Source of the DNA: Mucilaginibacter sp. OK268
GTDB taxonomy: Bacteria; Bacteroidota; Bacteroidia; Sphingobacteriales; Sphingobacteriaceae
Length of the DNA stretch: 64,000 bases
Direction of reading: 5' to 3'
Assembly (NCBI RefSeq): GCF_900103125.1
Contig: NZ_FNJV01000004.1
Coordinates: forward strand, 1-64,000
This document shows positions 53,113 to 61,119 of the stretch, piece after piece. The notes under the pieces are model-generated. The model was not told where the DNA came from, made no database searches, and saw only the letters and a list, made by a program, of their open reading frames with translations. A program made the translations under genes and the position numbers. How positions within the stretch are numbered: position 1 is the stretch's first letter; every line of letters begins with the position of its first letter.

Positions 53113-53817
53113 TTAAGATGCTTTGTAACCGTAATTTACCGCGCTGACTTTAGTTTTTAAATAGGTATTGGCTATCTTCAAAACATCGGCTATGGTTGCT
53201 GATTTGTTGATGCTGGTTGTAGGGTCAACCACATCTGCCCCGGCGAATGAACCCGGTGTGATCAGATTGCGGATCAAGGCCGCGTGGCGTGCTTCTACCG
53301 AAACAATTTTACCGGCTATTAGTAAATAAGCCGCATTATCGATCAGGTAACCCGCACCGTCATAGGCGGTAACGCCCGTATCTTCAAACGCTGCTGCTGC
53401 GCCTAATACACTAGCGCGGTCGCTAAAGTTGATAGAAGAAAAATCGGGTGTTAAAGCGGGGATGGCGCTGGCGCCCAGGGCAGCCTTGAAAAATTCACGG
53501 TGTAAAACCTCATGATCGCGGATATCCGTTAACAAAGCGGTTTCTGACGACGTGATACCACTGTACGGGGTAGCAGCAACCTGCAGGTAAAAGGCGGCCT
53601 CCAGTTGTTCCAGGGCATAGGCGTAGTTTAAAATGGCCACATCGCCTTTGGCGCCCAGATCGATGGTGTTTGTGGCTGGATTGATCTTATGATCTTTGTG
53701 GCATGACGCGGCGGTGGCTAATAAGCCAACGGAAGCAACGCCAACACTTGCATAACGCAAAAACGACCTCCGGGCCATATTTACATTGAGCATGCTTTCT
53801 TGTGAGTCTGTTTTCAT
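53113..53817 (-). CDS. Ferritin-like domain protein with Tat-type signal
   Basis: A 234-residue paralogue of the next gene. Its N-terminus carries RRSFLRYASVGVASVGLLATAASC, a twin-arginine signal followed by a lipobox-like Cys, so export may use the Tat system. The ligand motifs repeat: LEQLEAAFY, RDHEVLHREFF, FEDTGVTAYDG and VEARHAALIR. It is the first gene of the pair. A Tat substrate would be folded with its metal inside the cytoplasm, which fits a metal-carrying protein. The region upstream (53818-54394) holds one terminator-like hairpin but no gene. Confidence 0.9.
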   Translation of the reverse strand: MKTDSQESMLNVNMARRSFLRYASVGVASVGLLATAASCHKDHKINPATNTIDLGAKGDVAILNYAYALEQLEAAFYLQVAATPYSGITSSETALLTDIRDHEVLHREFFKAALGASAIPALTPDFSSINFSDRASVLGAAAAFEDTGVTAYDGAGYLIDNAAYLLIAGKIVSVEARHAALIRNLITPGSFAGADVVDPTTSINKSATIADVLKIANTYLKTKVSAVNYGYKAS

Positions 53818-54110
53818 AGAAATTAGTTTTTTGAATTTTTAATTCGTTTTGTAGATGATATACGCCTATTTCAACACCCCGGATTGGCGGATGTGGATAA
53901 ATAACCCACTCCAAATTAGAGTAGTTTTACTTTATTTAATTTCGATCAGTAAATAGGTATGAGCCTGAACTAAATTAAACAAATCGGGAATATAAACGGA
54001 TAGCCGGTATTGCCAAAATAAGGCTTTAAAAAGTTTTTTATGAATGAGGGCGGGTTAAAGGCAGGTCGCGCGATTTGTTCTGTATAAATTTGAAGCGGTT
54101 GCAAGTGGGG

Positions 54111-54149
54111 AAATAAAAAAGGCCGAAAAACTCTCGCAGTGTTTCGGCC
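54111..54149 (-). terminator. Orphan minus-strand terminator, possible small RNA end
   Basis: Stem GGCCGAAA / TTTCGGCC with a 13-base loop, followed on the minus strand by TTTTTTATTT. No minus-strand gene lies upstream; the nearest to the right starts at 55461. A TAAGTTTA on that strand about 50 bases before could be a weak -7 box, so a short transcript of roughly 80-100 bases is possible. The rest of 53818-54394 shows nothing else. Confidence 0.55.
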
Positions 54150-54394
54150 CTACATCTACCTATGAAAAACAACCCTTTTAGAAGGGCAATAAACTTAATT
54201 CAAATGCAATGCCAATTGCCCGGCAGCTATAATTTAAGTAAGTAAAAGGCAAATTTGGGCACTGTTTATCAATGTGTTGTAGAAAATACTTCCCAATGTG
54301 TGGGTGCTGGTTACACGGAAATTAATAGCTGAAGCTCCCTAAAATATAAATACTAACTCCGGAAACCATACCACCATAACATTGTTATGAATTT

Positions 54395-54709
54395 ATGGAC
54401 CATAACGTTTACTTATTGGCAACCGATCCTAAAAACCCTTGCCGGGATGTTATTCATTCCAGGGATACCCGCTTAAAGGTTAGGGTTTATTGCCTTGATG
54501 AGGAACAGTTTCGGCCCGATGATGATGAATTGCAGTTATATGGTTATGCCAATAGTAAATTATTTGCATTTGAAACCATTGACATTGCCGCCGAAGATGC
54601 TATTGACCTGGTTAGTGCTATAAAATGGTATGCCGGCTATATTCAATCCCCAAACATGGAAATTTTGCCCGAAGACCCACGCCCGGGCCGAAATAATATA
54701 GCGATGTGA
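54395..54709 (+). CDS. Hypothetical acidic protein, 104 residues
   Basis: A small soluble protein (MDHNVYLLATDPKNP...) rich in Asp and Glu, with alternating strand and helix (LKVRVYCLDEEQF, AAEDAIDLVSAIKWYAGYI). It has no signal peptide and no family I recognise. It is the last gene before the broken tRNA and the accessory region, on the chromosomal side. Confidence 0.65.
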   Translation: MDHNVYLLATDPKNPCRDVIHSRDTRLKVRVYCLDEEQFRPDDDELQLYGYANSKLFAFETIDIAAEDAIDLVSAIKWYAGYIQSPNMEILPEDPRPGRNNIAM

Positions 54710-54780
54710 GAACTCAAAAGAGTTACTTTATAGTTTTTATTGTTAATAATCAGCAGTTTAATATAAATTAGAAATTTTTT

Positions 54781-54811
54781 TTTGAAGAATAGATCAGAAC
54801 TTCTATATTTG
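54781..54811 (+). promoter_or_regulatory. Bacteroidota promoter before the broken tRNA-Val
   Basis: TTTG at 54781-54784 and TATATTTG at 54804-54811 fit the -33 / -7 consensus with a 19-base spacing, the best match I found in the window. Transcription should begin about 7-10 bases after the -7 box, shortly before the tRNA 5' end at 54827. Confidence 0.7.
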
Positions 54812-54826
54812 CAGACCCAAAAGCAA

Positions 54827-54869
54827 GGGAGTTTAGCTCAGCTGGTTCAGAGCATCTGCCTTACAAGCA
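54827..54869 (+). pseudogene. 5' fragment of a tRNA-Val (TAC) gene
   Basis: GGGAGTTTAGCTCAGC begins the acceptor and D arm, and CATCTGCCTTACAAGCA is the anticodon stem and loop with anticodon TAC. The sequence then departs from any tRNA right after the loop (ACTCCAAAATCC) with no T-arm or 3' acceptor. The break point, at the anticodon loop, is a typical crossover site of tyrosine integrases. No 3' half is visible in the window. A functional tRNA cannot be made from this alone. Confidence 0.85.
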
Positions 54870-55002
54870 ACTCCAAAATCCTCCTTAATTCTTTCAAAAA
54901 GCCATTTTCACATCTTAATTATTGTTTTGTGCAAACTGTGTACAAACAGAGTAACCTTGTAAATAAATAATTGAACTGTATTGCTAATATAATGATTTGC
55001 TT

Positions 55003-55461
55003 TTATAAGATCCCTTCATCTGCAAATGAATAGTAGCCATCAGGTGTTACGATAATATGATCAAGTACTTGAATGTCTAATACTCTTCCAGCCTCTTTAA
55101 TTCTCCTCGTCATACTTAAATCTAATTCGCTTGGTCGTAAATTACCCGATGGATGGTTATGCGCTAAAATCACGTGATGAGCACAACTTAATAACGCTGA
55201 CGCAAACACCAACTTTACATCTACAAAGCATCCTGCCATTCTTCCTGTACTCACTGTATATATCCCAAGTACTTTATTTGACCGGTTTAGTAACATCGGT
55301 TTAAATTGCTCTATAAGCTCAATATTACCTTCATCCCAGGACGATAATAGTAATTCATAAGCTTGTCTACCCGTTTCAATCTTGGGCCTGTGTTGAGCCT
55401 TAATAACTGGCCTGTAGGTTAACTGAATTTCTGCACATTGAAGCATGTTTTGCTTTTCCAT
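55003..55461 (-). CDS. RadC-family JAB/MPN domain protein
   Basis: A 152-residue JAMM-domain protein of the RadC family. The metal motif HNHPSGNLRPSELD is intact, with the upstream catalytic-type Glu position in the region before LLNRSNKVLGIYTVSTG. It lacks the N-terminal helix-hairpin-helix of longer RadC proteins. Short RadC forms like this are very common in mobile elements and integrated islands of Bacteroidota; a DNA-repair role is unproven. Its place next to the broken tRNA supports the island reading. Confidence 0.9.
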   Translation of the reverse strand: MEKQNMLQCAEIQLTYRPVIKAQHRPKIETGRQAYELLLSSWDEGNIELIEQFKPMLLNRSNKVLGIYTVSTGRMAGCFVDVKLVFASALLSCAHHVILAHNHPSGNLRPSELDLSMTRRIKEAGRVLDIQVLDHIIVTPDGYYSFADEGIL

Positions 55462-56072
55462 AATTTGAATTTGTTAAGTGAATAAATAATTATGGTGCCC
55501 CTCAAGTGCAAGACTGAATTAAATGCAAGGAGGAACGGAATAAATGTCAGGCAGTGAGTAGGATAGGGTTTATGCCGGAAATTCCTTGCCTTGTATTCCA
55601 GGCTCACACTTAACTTTGCTGAATAATTATTATCTCACTCTTCCTCCCTTTTTATTCAGCACATTTTACGTTTAAGTTTCATATTACTATACTGGTTGAT
55701 TTGGAAATGTGCAGGTTTGATTGGGAGCTTTAAACAGCATGAGATTGTAAGTTGAGAACATTCTACTGTATACCAATTTCCTATTTTTTGAGAGTTTTTG
55801 TAAGTACCCTTATAGTAGCAAGTATGCTATAAAAATAGGAAAAAGGAAAGTTGTTGAGGATGGTTAAAATGCTATATCTGTCTACTGTCTTTAAAAGGTA
55901 GATTGTTGTTTGACTTGCAATTGACTGTATCTATCATTTGAAGATTGTTTGATTCTGATTGAGTGTAGTTGGATTGGTTGGGTGTGATTCTAACCTGTTC
56001 GTCTTAAAAGGTAAAACTTGCTATTATTCACCTATTACTCGTCCTCAGTACCTTTTAATAAGATAACTCAAA
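55462..56072. other. Stretch without recognised genes
   Basis: About 610 AT-rich bases. I see no reading frame longer than about 60 codons that looks real. Near 55480-55640 the words GAATAAATAATTA and GAATAATTATT face each other around a 130-base stretch, and the same region holds the upstream side of the radC gene. Nothing else can be named. Confidence 0.5.
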
Positions 56073-56396
56073 ATGCTATTCGCATGTATATCGGTCGCTA
56101 TTGAATTAGGACTATCTGTATGTTTTTGGCAATCAAAGCCGGCGTTCATGCTAACCTTATCGGTAGGTACGAAAGGATGAGGCTATACCTTCTGCCGAGG
56201 TCGCCAGTAAGATTGCTGATGCTTTAAGCGTGTCATTAGATACCTGGTAGGTAAGGCTGATAAGCAGATAGATGAAGCTCTTTTAGATAAGGTTCTATCC
56301 ATCCAGCAACTCCCTGATGAGGATAGAGAGCATATCATGTATGCTATTGATGGCCTTATCCAGCATGCTAAGACAAGGATGGCTTATAAAAAGTAA
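56073..56396 (+). pseudogene. Frameshifted XRE-type HTH regulator
   Basis: Pieces of one helix-turn-helix regulator lie in different frames. They are VAIELGLS, then LAIKAGVHANLIGRYER, then DEAIPSAEVASKIADALSVSLD, and finally GKADKQIDEALLDKVLSIQQ ... KTRMAYKK and TAA at 56394. Two single-base losses would restore it: a G in the GAAAGG run near 56171-56176, and a T in GATACCTGG near 56239-56247 (normally GATTACCTGG). A further change lies near 56115-56130. The family is the same as the intact gene 100 bases downstream. Confidence 0.8.
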
Positions 56397-56397
56397 A

Positions 56398-56424
56398 AGC
56401 CCAAAGAGTGGTTGATCGCTGGGC
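56398..56424 (+). terminator. Weak terminator of the regulator pseudogene
   Basis: GCCCA (56399-56403) faces TGGGC (56420-56424) just after the TAA. A comparable but stronger hairpin follows the intact regulator (56810-56848), suggesting gene and hairpin were copied together. Confidence 0.45.
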
Positions 56425-56495
56425 CTATTACTTTATATTCTTACATTGCAAATGCTTAAACCCATATTACACACTGATCACAGATCAGCGCGAGA

Positions 56496-56798
56496 GTGGC
56501 AAATAAATGGTCACAAGATGACCTCGCAAAAGAAACTGACTCTTCCAGAATAATGATAGGTAAGTATGAAAGGGGCGATAATTCCCTATCTATCGAGGTC
56601 ATTGTTAAGTTAGCACGAGCATTTAAGGTATCTATCGATTACCTACTCGGCGAGGGATTAAATGCCAATTACGATAAAGAAACCATCAAACGATTGGATG
56701 ATCTCGAAAGCCTTCCCGAAGAAGAAAAGCAACGCATTTTTCACTATATGGATTTAGTGATCCGTGACTATAAAGCTAAGAAAGCTTATTCAAAGTAA
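56496..56798 (+). CDS. XRE-family HTH transcriptional regulator
   Basis: A 100-residue DNA-binding protein. The helix-turn-helix is WSQDDLAKETDSSRIMIGKYERGDNSLSIEVIVKLARAFKVSIDYLLG, followed by a short helical tail (LPEEEKQRIFHYMDLVIRDY). The start is a GTG at 56496 and the helix before the HTH is short, so the beginning may be lost or the true start may differ. Such Cro/CI-like repressors usually control neighbouring genes of an element. Its target is not known, but the RHS operon on the opposite strand is the nearest candidate. Confidence 0.85.
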   Translation: MANKWSQDDLAKETDSSRIMIGKYERGDNSLSIEVIVKLARAFKVSIDYLLGEGLNANYDKETIKRLDDLESLPEEEKQRIFHYMDLVIRDYKAKKAYSK

Positions 56799-56809
56799 CT
56801 CTTATTAAA

Positions 56810-56848
56810 AAGTAAAGCCCAACGCTGTGGTTGGGCTAATTGTTACTT
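56810..56848 (+). terminator. Terminator of the HTH regulator
   Basis: AGCCCAAC / GTTGGGCT with a GCTGTG loop, with outer AAGTAA / TTACTT pairing. It begins 12 bases after the stop codon. Confidence 0.75.
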
Positions 56849-56891
56849 ATCAATTCTTACTCACACGCCACAGGAGTGCGCTAGTTAAGGA

Positions 56892-57422
56892 TTACAAAGA
56901 CTTTAAGTCTTTGTAATTCAACTTAATATTTAAGATATTCTTTCTATAATTACGAATGTATTCTGTATGCGTTATGAAAACATCGACTATATTATTATGC
57001 GTGTCTAAAGAAAACGCCAATTCCATTGATAACGTCGCTTTGCATTTCCTGCACCCTTTTTTATAACCTGGTTTCCAACGATAATGGTTAAATGTACCTG
57101 TTACGTATTTATGTATCTCTGCAAGATGTTTATCGTCTTCTCCAGTATATCTTTCAGGTATTAACACCCCTTGCCTGTTAATTTTAAAAACCATTTCATA
57201 AAGACCCAATAAGGTATCCCGCTTTAGAAGGTCAAAGGCCGATTTCAAACCTGCTTTATTTTTAATATCAGATAAAAACAAAGCCGAATCAATAAGTTGC
57301 GGCGGTCTGTACGCCGATGTTTTAGGATGGTCGCCAGCAAGGCAACATTCTAGCGTTTGGGCTTTTAAATGATGGAGTCCCATGAACGTCATAAGAAGAA
57401 TTAGCAATTTAAGATTTTTCAT
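56892..57422 (-). CDS. Small exported protein coupled to the RHS gene
   Basis: A 176-residue protein with a signal peptide (MKNLKLLILLMTFMGLHHLKAQ). It has paired cysteines (LECCLAG, GCRKC) and a middle segment (LYEMVFKINRQGVLIPERY ... YRWKPGYKKG) that recalls TonB-C-like domains. The start overlaps the RHS stop by four bases (ATGA), so the two are translated together. A cognate immunity or accessory role is an inference from position only; export is unusual for an immunity protein. A perfect hairpin (ATTACAAAGAC / GTCTTTGTAAT) covers its last codons, without a U-run. Confidence 0.75.
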   Translation of the reverse strand: MKNLKLLILLMTFMGLHHLKAQTLECCLAGDHPKTSAYRPPQLIDSALFLSDIKNKAGLKSAFDLLKRDTLLGLYEMVFKINRQGVLIPERYTGEDDKHLAEIHKYVTGTFNHYRWKPGYKKGCRKCKATLSMELAFSLDTHNNIVDVFITHTEYIRNYRKNILNIKLNYKDLKSL

Positions 57423-60400
57423 TTTACTATTTGAATTGGGGGCCCCTGTTGTCTATTCATTTTTATCTTTTCAATAGTTCTTTGATTACCATTTGGTGAA
57501 GTCTGTAACCATCCAGGAGAATTATTAACCCCAAATGATCCCTCAATCCAATCGGTATAGGATCCGTCTTTAGCCTTTCCTATTGGCTCTGTTACCCACC
57601 CATTAGGTAGAAAAATATTTAGTCTGTTACCTGTAATTTTATTCAAATCGCGTCCAAGCTGTTGGCCTCCTTTACCCATTCCGATGTTACATGCCGCTAT
57701 TATAAACCTTCCACCATCCGTAACCAAATTAGCCATTCCAAGTAATGGTGCCACTTTTGATTTGATTGCATCATATTGTGGATTTCCTGTATAATCCGTT
57801 CCCATTAAAAACAGTAAATTACTATCATAAATATAATTAGGATTAGTCGTATTGTGTATGTCATTTATGGCAAAACTTGACTCACCTCCCGTACCCTCTT
57901 GACCGCCATGAGTTTCAAGCACAAGATTGTCAAGGCTGTTTCCAGACGCGTCATGTAATGCCTGTAAAGCATTAAGCCCCACTCCAATATTTGAAACTGA
58001 AAACACGCTCCATTGTCCATAGAAACCACTCTTGTTTGCTTGATTAACATGGCCTCTTGTACTTTTATCCCCCTCAACATCAACATAAGCATTTTTAGTT
58101 CTACCTGTAAGCAATTTAAAAGCCTCAACAGCATCGTTGGTATTTACATTATCAAATCTCACACCTCCGTCAATAGTAGTAACATTTCTACCATCTGGAT
58201 CAATAAGTACTATTGGATTATTCGCAACAAAATTATACGGTGAATGATTGAGGAAATTCTCCGCCAACGGATCCACACTTGTCCACCTGGCAATCACCGG
58301 ATCATAGAACCTGGCACCGTAATCGTATTGGTTCAACTCATCCTGCAACTCTTTCTTATTGTAAAGATAATGATTTCTCAAACTTGGTATCGTTCCCCTG
58401 GGCACATTCAATCCGAAAGGGTAATAATCGTCTTCACTCTTCTTGCCATTCGTCTGGTCAAATGTTACCCGGTTATTCCCCAGGTGATCTGTCAGGGTAT
58501 ACTCATAGTTCGGTGAACTTGTTGGGTTCAATACCCGGCCCTCCTCCGTCTGCACAAAGTCTATTCCTGCTCCTGTGTACTGGATGCCACCAATGTATTC
58601 CGTTATCGTCGTACCCGAGATCTTCCGTAGCTTCTGACCGCTGGCATCATAGGTATAGGTTAAGCCTTTACCGGTGATCGTTTGCGGTAGGTTGAGCAGG
58701 TTATAGGTGATGGTGTTACCCTGGCCATCGCTGGTGGCATTGCCATTGGCATCATATCCATAACTCCGGGTAATTCCACCGCTGACCGAAGCTAACTGGT
58801 TGGTGCTCCCATAATTATAGGTCAGCGTTCCCGCGTTTGGCCCCAAACGTATCATGGTCTTGATATTGCCGTTGGCATCATAGGTTATACCGTTCTCACT
58901 AAATGCCTCTACCGAATTGCCCGCTGTTAAACGGTTCAGCTGATCGTAATTATAGGTCACATACTTTAGCCCTGCGGCACCCTTGTTATACAACTGTTCG
59001 GAGATATTGCCGTTATACTGCGAACTCACGTTGTGGGCCGGCACCGGCGTATTGTAATTCAGCGCCATGCTGAACAGCTTATCTGCCGCCGGGGCTACAC
59101 TAGGGTCGTTTACCTGCGAAAGCCAGCCCCGCTCGTTATACGCATAGCTGATATTCTGCAAAAACGAAGACCCGTTGTTGGTGCTATGCAGGTGTTTGGT
59201 CTTTAACTGCCCGATCTCGTTATAATCGGTCTGGCTTAACAGCACCGTCGTCCCGCCGTTGATCTGTTCTTTGGTCTGAACCTTGCGCCCCATGTGGTCA
59301 TAGTAATACAAGTTGGCGATGGTCAATACCGCGTTTGTTGTATTGGTGGCGTTATAATGCTGACGAGTGGTAGAAGTGACAGCATTGGTAAAATCATATC
59401 CCGTGGTGATCACATCATAGTTATTGGCGTTTGGCGTGCCGCCACCCAGATAGTGCTGCTTATAGGTTTGTATGTTACGGCCAAAACCGTCGTAATAGCT
59501 GACACCCCACAGCATATTGGTGCTCCCCAGTATATTTACCTTACTGGCAGTAAGCAAACCCTTGGTTTGGGTGCTGCCTCCGAATGGCATCGTGCCGAAT
59601 TTGGCAGGGAACCCGGTGATATTGCTGAAACTATAGTCGTCATAATAGTTGATGCTTAAAGAACTGCTTAATGCCGGGTAACTAGTGATACTATAGCCTG
59701 TGTTGATATCGCTGGTGTTGCGTACATCCCACTGGGCGGCATTATAAATATTGGTTTGCAGCTGGGATTGCGATAAGGCTGCGGCATCGGTCCATAAACC
59801 GGTCATGATCACTCTTCCTAAAGCGTCATACTTGGTTACTGTCCATTGCTTGCTGGCACGCTGAACCGCATCCTGGCTGAGCACCGGCTGATCCAGTTTG
59901 TTATAGACCATATATTCCCAGTCCTTGCCGGGCAACCTTTTCCGGCTTAACCGGTTGCGTTCGTCATATTGATACTGATAACACAGGTTATCCAGCACAG
60001 GTTGATTAGCTGTACTCGTGATCCCGGCATCAGCACCACTTAGCGGGGGGAGTACAAAGGCCAGGTTACCCAAATCATCGTACACGTAATAGGTAGATAA
60101 CATTTGCAGCGCGCCAGCGGTGTAATTAAACGTGCGTTTCAGCACCACATGGCCTTCTTTATCTTTATATTCTTCGGTTGTTCCTCCACGACCACTTTTC
60201 CAGTTTTCGTCCTTGCTCACGGTTACATACAGCTGACCAGCCGGGTAATAATTGCCTGAGGTATTGCCGATGGTCAGCGTTCGGCTCTGGTTGCTGTTGA
60301 TCGTCGCGTTATAAAGTGTTACCCGCATGCTGACTGCCGTATCGGTCCCGCTAAAGGCGTTCAGGTTATTGATCGTATAAACCATTTTTACCGTATGTCC

Positions 60401-61087
60401 CGTGGTATTTCCTGCAACCGGCTGCCAGGCTGTTCCAGGCGCGCCTTGCTCTACCACCCGGTTCAAGGGCGAAGGTTCAAAATTGGTCTGGGCGAATGGC
60501 TGCGGGATCACCACGATACCGTTGCTTTGTTGTGTTCCGCTGGTACCATTGCCCGTTGGGTTATAAAAACTACTGATCCCTGTGATTAGCGCATCTGTTT
60601 TATAGCTGCCATCCGCGGTAGTGGCCGCATACGGCAGGTACTTCGTCGTTTCCCTGCCAAATTGGTCATAGGCAATGGGCTGTACCATGTCTTTATTCAA
60701 AGGGCTGCCTTTGACCTGTATTGTTTGCAAGGGTCTGCCCAATCCGTCAAAATAGCTTACTGTCTGCATCAGTTCACAGGTAGAGTAAGTGTTTACTGCC
60801 GGGTTGTAACCTGCATTGCGTGGTACAGAACTGAGTATGTAATTCTGGTTTTGGCTCAGCGCGGTGCCCAGCGGCTGGCAATCCGGGTTGGCGATATACA
60901 AGCTCAAACTGCTCCCTGCTGCTGCCGTAAAACTGAAGCCCGGGCTCAGTGCAATACTGCTGTAACTGAAATAAGAACCTGCCGCCGGTGTGCCCGTCAT
61001 CGGGGCCGTTACCTGCGTTTGTGCTTTTAAGCTTAAAGCATAAAGCATAAAGCCGAAGGCTATGAGTAATCTATTTATATGCTTCAT
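57419..61087 (-). CDS. RHS-repeat protein with DUF6443 and putative caspase-like C-terminal domain
   Basis: A 1222-residue secreted RHS protein (signal ending LKAQ, residue 22). DUF6443 is at about 85-160 (VSYFDGLGRPLQTIQVKG). YD/RHS repeats cover about 330-870, and the RHS-associated core at about 870-965 ends GARFYDPVIARWTSVDPLAENFLNHSPYNFVANNP then DPDG (963-966). The remaining 256 residues are unique. They carry LVLETHGGQEG (His1060) and RFIIAACNIGMG (Cys1133), then GGQQLGRDLNKITG. This is the His-Gly ... Ala-Cys pattern of caspase-fold (clan CD, DUF4347-like) peptidases. RHS C-termini are often toxins, so a peptidase toxin is proposed. It follows the partial gene upstream by 32 bases. 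Confidence 0.9.
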   Translation of the reverse strand: MKHINRLLIAFGFMLYALSLKAQTQVTAPMTGTPAAGSYFSYSSIALSPGFSFTAAAGSSLSLYIANPDCQPLGTALSQNQNYILSSVPRNAGYNPAVNTYSTCELMQTVSYFDGLGRPLQTIQVKGSPLNKDMVQPIAYDQFGRETTKYLPYAATTADGSYKTDALITGISSFYNPTGNGTSGTQQSNGIVVIPQPFAQTNFEPSPLNRVVEQGAPGTAWQPVAGNTTGHTVKMVYTINNLNAFSGTDTAVSMRVTLYNATINSNQSRTLTIGNTSGNYYPAGQLYVTVSKDENWKSGRGGTTEEYKDKEGHVVLKRTFNYTAGALQMLSTYYVYDDLGNLAFVLPPLSGADAGITSTANQPVLDNLCYQYQYDERNRLSRKRLPGKDWEYMVYNKLDQPVLSQDAVQRASKQWTVTKYDALGRVIMTGLWTDAAALSQSQLQTNIYNAAQWDVRNTSDINTGYSITSYPALSSSLSINYYDDYSFSNITGFPAKFGTMPFGGSTQTKGLLTASKVNILGSTNMLWGVSYYDGFGRNIQTYKQHYLGGGTPNANNYDVITTGYDFTNAVTSTTRQHYNATNTTNAVLTIANLYYYDHMGRKVQTKEQINGGTTVLLSQTDYNEIGQLKTKHLHSTNNGSSFLQNISYAYNERGWLSQVNDPSVAPAADKLFSMALNYNTPVPAHNVSSQYNGNISEQLYNKGAAGLKYVTYNYDQLNRLTAGNSVEAFSENGITYDANGNIKTMIRLGPNAGTLTYNYGSTNQLASVSGGITRSYGYDANGNATSDGQGNTITYNLLNLPQTITGKGLTYTYDASGQKLRKISGTTITEYIGGIQYTGAGIDFVQTEEGRVLNPTSSPNYEYTLTDHLGNNRVTFDQTNGKKSEDDYYPFGLNVPRGTIPSLRNHYLYNKKELQDELNQYDYGARFYDPVIARWTSVDPLAENFLNHSPYNFVANNPIVLIDPDGRNVTTIDGGVRFDNVNTNDAVEAFKLLTGRTKNAYVDVEGDKSTRGHVNQANKSGFYGQWSVFSVSNIGVGLNALQALHDASGNSLDNLVLETHGGQEGTGGESSFAINDIHNTTNPNYIYDSNLLFLMGTDYTGNPQYDAIKSKVAPLLGMANLVTDGGRFIIAACNIGMGKGGQQLGRDLNKITGNRLNIFLPNGWVTEPIGKAKDGSYTDWIEGSFGVNNSPGWLQTSPNGNQRTIEKIKMNRQQGPPIQIVK

Positions 61088-61119
61088 CGTGATAATGTCT
61101 TGTAGGTTGATCCTTCGGT

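Noticed and set aside
54395..54709. The 104-residue acidic protein as an excisionase or part of the island
   Set aside because: It has no DNA-binding pattern and lies on the chromosomal side of the broken tRNA.
54827..54900. A complete tRNA-Val gene
   Set aside because: The T-arm and 3' acceptor strand are missing; sequence after the anticodon loop cannot pair with the 5' acceptor arm.
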